Origin: Sphaerothrix gracilis
Lineage (GTDB): Bacteria > Cyanobacteriota > Cyanobacteriia > Phormidesmidales > Phormidesmidaceae
Length of the DNA stretch: 64,000 bases
Reading direction: 5' to 3'
Assembly (NCBI RefSeq): GCF_030405905.1
Contig: NZ_JASATW010000006.1
Coordinates: 208,017-272,016, forward strand
Of the stretch, positions 59,490 to 64,000 are shown piece after piece. Below the pieces are notes generated by a model. It worked only from the letters and a program-made list of their open reading frames with translations, was not told where the DNA came from and did no database searches. Position numbers and translations under genes: made by a program. How positions within the stretch are numbered: the stretch's first letter is position 1; each line of letters starts with the position of its first letter.

Positions 59490-60743
59490 TCAGGCTGGCT
59501 GCAGAATCGTAGCCACGTAGTTTTCCGGGGAGAGGTACTGCTGAGCTAGCTGCTGCAGGTCAGCAGCGGCGTAGGCTTGAATAGTTTGCGGGTAGGTCAC
59601 GCAGACTTCCGGCTGGGCAATGGTGCCGTAGTAGCCGTAGAGTCCGGCGAGCTGACCGGGGGTTTCCGTGGAAAAGGCGTAGTCATTACACAGCAGTCGC
59701 TGGCAGCGGCTCAGCTCGCTCGGCGGAATTGGGTCGGTGGCTAAGGCGGCAAGGCGATCGCAGATAATAGCCTCCACCATCGAGACATGTTCTGGCAGCA
59801 GCCAGGCATTGAGCGTAAACAAGCTGCCCTCGCGCTGCAGCGAGAAACTGCTGCTGATGTCCTGCACCAGTTGTCGCTCCTCCCGCAGCTCCCGCACCAG
59901 CCGCGACGAGCGCCCTTCTGCCAGCAGCACCGAAAGCAGATCGAGGCCATAGCCTTGGCGTAGCTGTTTCACCCCCGGCCCCGTCCAGGCCATCGTCAGT
60001 CGGGCCTGTCCTAGACGGGGTAGCTGCAAGACCTGCCGCTGCACGCCCTTAATTTTGGGCAGCGCTTCCCTAGCTTCCACGGGCTTATCCACCTGACTGG
60101 CAAAGGGCCGAAAAGCGTGCAGAACCATCTCTAGCGCTTTTTCTAGGGCAATGCCGCCCACCATCACCACCGTCATGTTCTCCGGCTGGTAGTAGGCTTG
60201 GTGAAAATGGCGCATCTCTTCTGGCGATCGCTGATTCAGTAGCGCCTCTGTGCCCAAAACCGGACGCCCATAGGGATGCTTTTGATAGAGCAGTTCCGAC
60301 ATGGCCTGAAAGCCGAGCCAGTCTGGATCATCCAGGGACTGGCGAATTTCCTCCAGCACCACATGGCGCTCTCGCACAAACTCGTCGGCGGGAATGGCGG
60401 CGTGCAGCAGCAGGTCAGCCAGATAGGGCAGGGTTTCGGCTAAAGCATCGGCGGCGATCGCCAAAAAGAAATGGGCATAGTCATGACTAGTGGCCGCATT
60501 GGTCATGCCGCCGCGACTCTCGATCGCCGCATCAAACATACCGGGGGGCAGCCGATCGGTGCCCTTAAAGATCATGTGCTCTAAAAAATGGGCCATACCC
60601 GCCCAGTCTGTCGGCTCTGCGATCGCCCCGGCTCTCACCCAGACATCAGTGACGACGACAGGCGTAGCTGTGATCTGCTGATGAATCACCGTCAAGCCGT
60701 TTTCGAGGCGAACAACAGTTGCCGGAAAGTCTGAGCTATTCAA
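59490..60743 (-). CDS. M16-family zinc metallopeptidase (active subunit)
   Basis: This 417-aa protein has the inverted zinc motif HFLEH at residues 52-56, followed by MIFKGTDRLPPGMFDAAIESRGG and RHVVLEEIRQSLDDPDWLGFQAM (distal Glu). The C-terminal half has SVLLAEGRSSRLVRELREERQLVQDISSSF. It degrades peptides such as processed transit or signal peptides. It pairs with the inactive homologue downstream, as in many two-gene M16 operons. Confidence 0.93.
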   Translation of the reverse strand: MNSSDFPATVVRLENGLTVIHQQITATPVVVTDVWVRAGAIAEPTDWAGMAHFLEHMIFKGTDRLPPGMFDAAIESRGGMTNAATSHDYAHFFLAIAADALAETLPYLADLLLHAAIPADEFVRERHVVLEEIRQSLDDPDWLGFQAMSELLYQKHPYGRPVLGTEALLNQRSPEEMRHFHQAYYQPENMTVVMVGGIALEKALEMVLHAFRPFASQVDKPVEAREALPKIKGVQRQVLQLPRLGQARLTMAWTGPGVKQLRQGYGLDLLSVLLAEGRSSRLVRELREERQLVQDISSSFSLQREGSLFTLNAWLLPEHVSMVEAIICDRLAALATDPIPPSELSRCQRLLCNDYAFSTETPGQLAGLYGYYGTIAQPEVCVTYPQTIQAYAAADLQQLAQQYLSPENYVATILQPA

Positions 60744-60895
60744 GGGCTTTGATCCAATTTTGTTGCGTCAAGCCGGGCCAGTAGAAGATAGATTGACGGC
60801 GGCCCAGCGAATGGATGAAATTAAAATAAATGAGATTAATGGGAGGTTAAATTATATACAATTTTCCGGCCAACCGTAAGCCTGTTTGCCTAAAC

Positions 60896-60925
60896 AAAAA
60901 GCCCTCCACAAAGCCAGTAGAGGAC
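60896..60925 (-). terminator. Intrinsic terminator of the 6S RNA gene
   Basis: On the minus strand, GTCCTC pairs with GAGGGC (60901-60925, one G-U) and is followed by TTTTT (60896-60900). It lies 12-15 bases after the RNA 3' end. Confidence 0.75.
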
Positions 60926-60936
60926 TTCTTAAAGCT

Positions 60937-61125
60937 AGAAGTTCACCGCAGCGCCGTCTTACCTCAGTCTTCGACCTGGTGAAACCAGGTGGGTACCGTA
61001 GCATCGATTTTAAGTTTCCGGGTACAATGCCCGGTCTACTGCCATCGACACAGTTTAGTTCCCTTGTACAAAAGACATAGATCGTAAAACATTGTTGGCA
61101 GTCACCAACGCCGCAGTAGAACTGG
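60937..61125 (-). ncRNA. ssrS: 6S RNA (RNA polymerase regulator)
   Basis: The RNA is read on the minus strand and is about 189 nt long. The 5' end AGTTCTACTGCGGCGTTG (61106-61123) pairs with CGGCGCTGCGGTGAACT (60940-60956) in a closing helix of about 17 bp with one bulge. Strong internal hairpins follow: CCGGG/CCCGG near 61018-61034 and ACCTGG/CCAGGT near 60974-60990, then the GTCGAAGACTGAGGTAAGACGGCG stretch. Size, closed-rod form and the central single-stranded region fit 6S RNA, which mimics an open promoter and binds sigma70-type holoenzyme. A terminator follows, and a TATGAT -10 box (61131-61136) precedes it. A covariance-model search is needed for proof. Confidence 0.75.
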
Positions 61126-61130
61126 TGACT

Positions 61131-61161
61131 ATCATAACCAAACCGCCTTGGTAGAGTGCAA
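61131..61161 (-). promoter_or_regulatory. Promoter of the 6S RNA gene
   Basis: On the minus strand, TTGCAC (61156-61161) and TATGAT (61131-61136) are separated by 19 bp. The transcript would start about 6-8 bases downstream, at 61123-61125, exactly where the closing helix begins. Confidence 0.6.
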
Positions 61162-61219
61162 GAGGGAAAACCGAAATTTTTACTGGCTATGTCAGGGAAC
61201 AATTGATAAAAAGCTTGCT

Positions 61220-62005
61220 ATGCCTGCGTTGATCACTTTACTTACGGATTTTGGCAGTCAGGATATTTATGTCGGCGTCCTGAAAGGCACGATCGCCCGG
61301 ATTTTCCCTAACGCCACCGTGATCGATCTGACCCACGACATTGCGCCCCAGGCCGTTGCAGCCGCCAGCTTCAACCTCAGAAGCGCCTATCGCTACTTTC
61401 CCGATGGCACAGTGCATGTCGCCGTTGTCGATCCGGGCGTGGGCACCCAGCGGCGGGCGATCGCGCTGCAGACGCCCCAGGGCTATTTTGTCGGGCCGGA
61501 TAATGGCTTATTTAGCGGCATTTTTGCCGACACCACAGTGCTAGCCGCCGTTGAGCTAGACAACCCCATCTATTGGCGATCGCCCCAGCCCAGCCAGACG
61601 TTTCATGGCCGGGATATCTTTGCGCCTGTGGGGGCTTATTTAGCCAAGGGCACCACGTTTACTCTGCTGGGAACGGCGATCGCCCCGTCTAGCCTTAAAC
61701 GCCTCCCCGCCGTCAACTACCAGCGACAGGGGGCCGGCTTCCAGGGGGCGGTGCAGTATATCGATCGCTTCGGCAATCTCGTCACCTCCATTCCGGGCAA
61801 AGTTTTGCAGCAGCGGCAGTGGGTGGCTAGCCTTGATATTTTAGAAATTCAGGCGGTGACAGCCTACGGAGAACAGCCAGCGGGCAAGCTGGTGGCGCTA
61901 ATTGGCAGTCACGGCTGGGTAGAGATTGCCGTTAGCAACGGCAGCGCGGCGGCTGAGCTGAAGGTGACAGCGGGTGATCCGGTAGAGGTGCGCTTTATTG
62001 ACTAA
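61220..62005 (+). CDS. SAM hydroxide adenosyltransferase (DUF62)
   Basis: This 261-aa protein is read from ATG 61220 (MPALITLLTDFGSQDIYVGVLKG); the open frame reaches back to 61148 across the 6S promoter. The motifs ITLLTDFG, IDLTHDIAPQAV, HVAVVDPGVGTQRRAI, GPDNGLFS, FHGRDIFAPVGAYLA and YIDRFGNLVTSIP are those of the fluorinase-like family, which converts SAM and water to adenosine and methionine. Confidence 0.93.
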   Translation: MPALITLLTDFGSQDIYVGVLKGTIARIFPNATVIDLTHDIAPQAVAAASFNLRSAYRYFPDGTVHVAVVDPGVGTQRRAIALQTPQGYFVGPDNGLFSGIFADTTVLAAVELDNPIYWRSPQPSQTFHGRDIFAPVGAYLAKGTTFTLLGTAIAPSSLKRLPAVNYQRQGAGFQGAVQYIDRFGNLVTSIPGKVLQQRQWVASLDILEIQAVTAYGEQPAGKLVALIGSHGWVEIAVSNGSAAAELKVTAGDPVEVRFID

Positions 62006-62094
62006 GCTGCCTCAAGATTAAATCGCTGATCGTGGCTGACAATTTTTAGAATAGAAACAATTCTGCCAATAGCCGCGCCGGAAAATTTAGCCCC

Positions 62095-62292
62095 ATGACT
62101 CCCCTCAAATTTACGATTCCAACAATGGCCTGTGCGGCTTGCGCCGAAACGATTACGCAGGCCGTCCATCAGGTAGATCCCAATGCCCAAGTTGAGGCTG
62201 ACCCCACGACCAAACTGGTCAAAATTAACACGGTTGCCTCCAACGCGGCGATCACAGAAGCGATCGCTATGGCTGGCTATCCCATTGCGTAA
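62095..62292 (+). CDS. Heavy-metal-associated (HMA) domain protein, CopZ/Atx1-like copper chaperone
   Basis: This 65-aa protein is a complete ferredoxin-like HMA fold. The metal motif IPTMACAACAETI has MxCxxC (Cys13 and Cys16), and the last strand is MAGYPIA. It should carry Cu(I) to a CtaA/PacS-type ATPase in cyanobacteria. ATG 62095 is used. It follows the SAM hydrolase gene by 89 bp on the same strand. Confidence 0.92.
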   Translation: MTPLKFTIPTMACAACAETITQAVHQVDPNAQVEADPTTKLVKINTVASNAAITEAIAMAGYPIA

Positions 62293-62593
62293 TCAATTGT
62301 AATAACTGCGGTGTGAGAGGCTACGAAACCTAGCTATCTCAGGGCTTCAAGCAATAAGTTCATAGCTATAATTTCTGGCAAAAAACGAAAAACTATCAGA
62401 ATGTCACCTAATTTACAGTCATTTCAAGAGAGAAAAACTATCTTACTCAGTAATCTCCTACGACATATCATTTAACTGGGCTTCCTGCAAGAAGCAACAG
62501 TTAAGTGATATAATTAGGAAACTTTAATCCAATCTTAAATAGCCCGATAAATCACAAACTTAAATCAAACCGTTAAAAGCATATTTAGGGAGT
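62293..62593. other. AT-rich intergenic region with hairpin and possible sRNA promoter
   Basis: ATATCATTTAACTG (62465-62478) pairs with CAGTTAAGTGATAT (62498-62511, one wobble), with an inner GCTTC/GAAGC stem. A TATAAT box (62509-62514) overlaps its end. A transcript beginning near 62521 would run to the terminator at 62594-62616, giving an RNA of about 95 nt. No coding frame with a ribosome-binding site was seen. Confidence 0.45.
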
Positions 62594-62616
62594 CCAGCCG
62601 TTGGTTGGGCTTTTTT
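62594..62616 (+). terminator. Plus-strand intrinsic terminator
   Basis: CCAGCC pairs with GGTTGG (loop GTT, one G-U), followed by GCTTTTTT. It lies about 300 bp after the HMA gene, further than normal, and is oriented against the next minus-strand gene, so it may end a small RNA. Confidence 0.65.
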
Positions 62617-62617
62617 C

Positions 62618-64000
62618 TTAGTCTTCAGCCGGGGCTAAAACAAAGAATAAATCGGCTTGGGCATAGTCAGCCGCTTGCGAAGTCGTGAGGCTGATGCTGT
62701 GCAAAGTGCCTAAGAAACGCTGGGCTTCCGGCACAAAAGGAGTCTCTAGGCTAAGGCCCAGCGCCCGGTATAAAAAGGACAGCGTAGACCCCATATTGAT
62801 GTAGGAATAACCCTGATTTTCTGCCGGAAAAGGGGCGATCGCATTTTGAAAAGTGGTGTGTTCTGCCAGCGGCTCATAGGGCCGGGGATTGAGCAAGCGC
62901 CGCAGAGAGCCGGAGCCTGCCGCCAGGGTCAGCACATCCTCGCTAGGCCAGCCATAGCCGACGATATCGGTTGGGCTCGCTCCCTCTGTCAGGGCAATTT
63001 CCCAGCGGGTTGCCGCTACGTCATTGATGGTCTGGGACTCGACGGTGACGCCGTTGCTCAGCAGAAACTGATCGAGGGCCTGCAGGGCCTGTTCAGCCGC
63101 CGGGCGATCGCTGGTTTGCAGCATCAGGCCCAGACCCAACTCAATTTGCGGCTCAAATTCACTCACCAGACCTTCGCGGCTGGGAAACAGAAAGAAGCCA
63201 TAAGCCCCGTCCATCCAGGCCAAAATATCAGCTTCTAAGTCCAGCCCGGTCGCCGCCGTCACCGCGATGTTCAAAAAGGCCAGCCCGGTGTCAATCTGCT
63301 CAATATTGAAGCTCTCTAGAAGACGGAGCAGCCGCAGACCCAGACCGCCCAAATCGTAGCCGCTGCTGAAGAGGTAGGTGGGGGCTGGCAGTAGCTGGGG
63401 CAGCGGGTTCGTTGCGGCAGGCGCTTGCCCTAGCTCTAGCGGCTGGGCCGGATCAATATAGGCGCGGCCCTGGGCCAAAATGCCGCCGTCTGTGACTTTG
63501 ACAAAGCTTTCTAGCACCGCATCTGTTTCGGTCAGAGCGCGAATATCTTCGGAGGAGAAATCGGGGCGGGGAAACGGCAGCGGTATGGGCAGGGGAGGGG
63601 GGAAGGGCAAATCAAAAATAGTCGGATCGGCGACGGCGTAGCGATTAATCTGGCCGACATTGCCATAGATAGTGACGAGAGCCTGCTCAAAATCGGGATT
63701 GGTCAGTGTGGGCTGAAACTGGGATGCGTCCAGCAGCGTTGGGGCTTGGGAGCGCTGACCGGCAATTAGCTGCCGCACCGGAGCCGCCTGGGCCGACATC
63801 ACCAGGTATCCCGGCAGCACGGCAACAGCTAGGGAGGGCAGCATAGGCGGCTGCGGCGCTTCTGGCTCAATTTCAATTTCAAAGTCGGGCGCAGTATCCG
63901 GCAGGGCGGCGATCGCCCGGATTAAGCGATCGCGGCTCCAGCTTAAGGGGGCTAGCTCTGGTGGCTCATCGGCGGGAGCGGGCAGCGCCTCTGGCGGCCA
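62618..64000 (-). CDS. DUF3352 family protein, 5' end outside the window
   Basis: An ATG-led frame begins at 63844, but the same frame stays open to the window edge with a coding-like, Pro/Glu-rich sequence (PADEPPELAPLSWSRDRLIRAI, then ALPDTAPDFEIEIEPEAPQP). The gene therefore probably starts upstream. It then has a hydrophobic helix (LPSLAVAVLPGYLVMSAQA) and the DUF3352 domain: ALTETDAVLESFVKVTDGGILAQGRAYID, EADILAWMDGAYGFFLFPS, GLGLMLQTSDRPAAEQALQALDQFL. It is a cyanobacterial periplasmic or membrane-bound family of unknown function. Confidence 0.8.
   Translation of the reverse strand, partial: WPPEALPAPADEPPELAPLSWSRDRLIRAIAALPDTAPDFEIEIEPEAPQPPMLPSLAVAVLPGYLVMSAQAAPVRQLIAGQRSQAPTLLDASQFQPTLTNPDFEQALVTIYGNVGQINRYAVADPTIFDLPFPPPLPIPLPFPRPDFSSEDIRALTETDAVLESFVKVTDGGILAQGRAYIDPAQPLELGQAPAATNPLPQLLPAPTYLFSSGYDLGGLGLRLLRLLESFNIEQIDTGLAFLNIAVTAATGLDLEADILAWMDGAYGFFLFPSREGLVSEFEPQIELGLGLMLQTSDRPAAEQALQALDQFLLSNGVTVESQTINDVAATRWEIALTEGASPTDIVGYGWPSEDVLTLAAGSGSLRRLLNPRPYEPLAEHTTFQNAIAPFPAENQGYSYINMGSTLSFLYRALGLSLETPFVPEAQRFLGTLHSISLTTSQAADYAQADLFFVLAPAED

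Noticed and set aside
62521..62616. Yfr1 small RNA
   Set aside because: The conserved ACTCCTCACAC core of Yfr1 is absent.
1..64000. Numerous GCGATCGC octamers as a possible regulatory system
   Set aside because: This is the HIP1 motif, abundant in many cyanobacterial genomes, so it is not specific to any locus here.
1..64000. tRNA, rRNA, tmRNA, transposase and phage genes
   Set aside because: None could be recognised on either strand; no cloverleaf with a TTCGA-type arm was found by eye.

Overview
The window comes from a cyanobacterial chromosome. Three things show this: the very frequent GCGATCGC (HIP1) octamer, a set of photosynthesis and phycobilisome genes (a CpcL-type linker, a CpcS-type bilin lyase, a tiny PetL subunit and homogentisate phytyltransferase), and a P-II gene preceded by an NtcA-type box. 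Gene order is mosaic, with mostly single genes or pairs, as is usual in filamentous Leptolyngbya-like or Synechococcus-like cyanobacteria. A closer taxonomic placement is not supported by what I can see.

Layout. 1-4.3 kb: AI-2E-type permease, tocopherol prenyltransferase, a methyltransferase and a Uma2-type nuclease. 4.3-4.9 kb: a duplicated unit (structured leader RNA, 81-aa protein, 3' hairpin); its second copy lies inverted at 22.7-23.3 kb. 5.2-8.7 kb: MutS with a low-complexity insert before its Walker A motif, and a YdeI-like protein. 8.8-12 kb: an outer-membrane protein, an EEP-family phosphohydrolase and a DUF433/DUF5615 toxin-antitoxin pair. 12-17.5 kb: a CbiG-CobJ fusion, a divergent P-II protein, a RodZ-like protein, a pseudouridine synthase and an SphS-like kinase. 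17.6-22.6 kb: an SGNH-like membrane-anchored protein, an SLH-domain porin-like protein, a pentapeptide-repeat protein and a CPBP homologue without its catalytic motif. 22.7-25 kb is an accessory patch: the second 580-bp unit, a MazF/PemK-type pair, a broken antitoxin and a second Uma2 gene.

25-34 kb holds repair genes (Ada-AlkA fusion, Ogt, Mfd), an EamA transporter and two cyanobacterial proteins of unknown function. 33.6-35.1 kb is a compact three-gene module (coiled-coil protein, basic protein, HNH nuclease) in which genes two and three share a sequence motif. 35.4-38.8 kb: CpcL, an HExxH protein, CpcS, MobA and a membrane protein. 39-43 kb: a glycine-rich stress protein, then a PstS-like lipoprotein next to a histidine kinase. 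43-46 kb: an FAD/Rieske oxidoreductase and an unknown protein. 46-54 kb: enolase, a polysaccharide cluster (DegT aminotransferase, GT4, WbaP-like sugar transferase, O-antigen ligase), PetL antisense to the ligase end, and AroB. 54-57.4 kb: a MazF pair and an EACC1-like/caspase/GUN4 pair that resembles a conflict (programmed death) module. 57.4-64 kb: a small protein with a Shine-Dalgarno-sequestering leader, two M16 peptidase-like proteins, a 6S RNA, a SAM hydroxide adenosyltransferase, a copper-chaperone-like HMA protein and a DUF3352 protein that runs off the window.

The strongest candidates for something undescribed are: (1) the duplicated leader-RNA plus 81-aa protein unit, whose two copies show compensatory base-pair changes and an identical SD-masking hairpin; (2) the coiled-coil/basic/HNH three-gene module; (3) a P-II protein that keeps its ligand pocket but has lost the residues known to contact NAGK, together with the Ser49 phosphosite. 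All calls come from reading the sequence; no database search or folding program was run.
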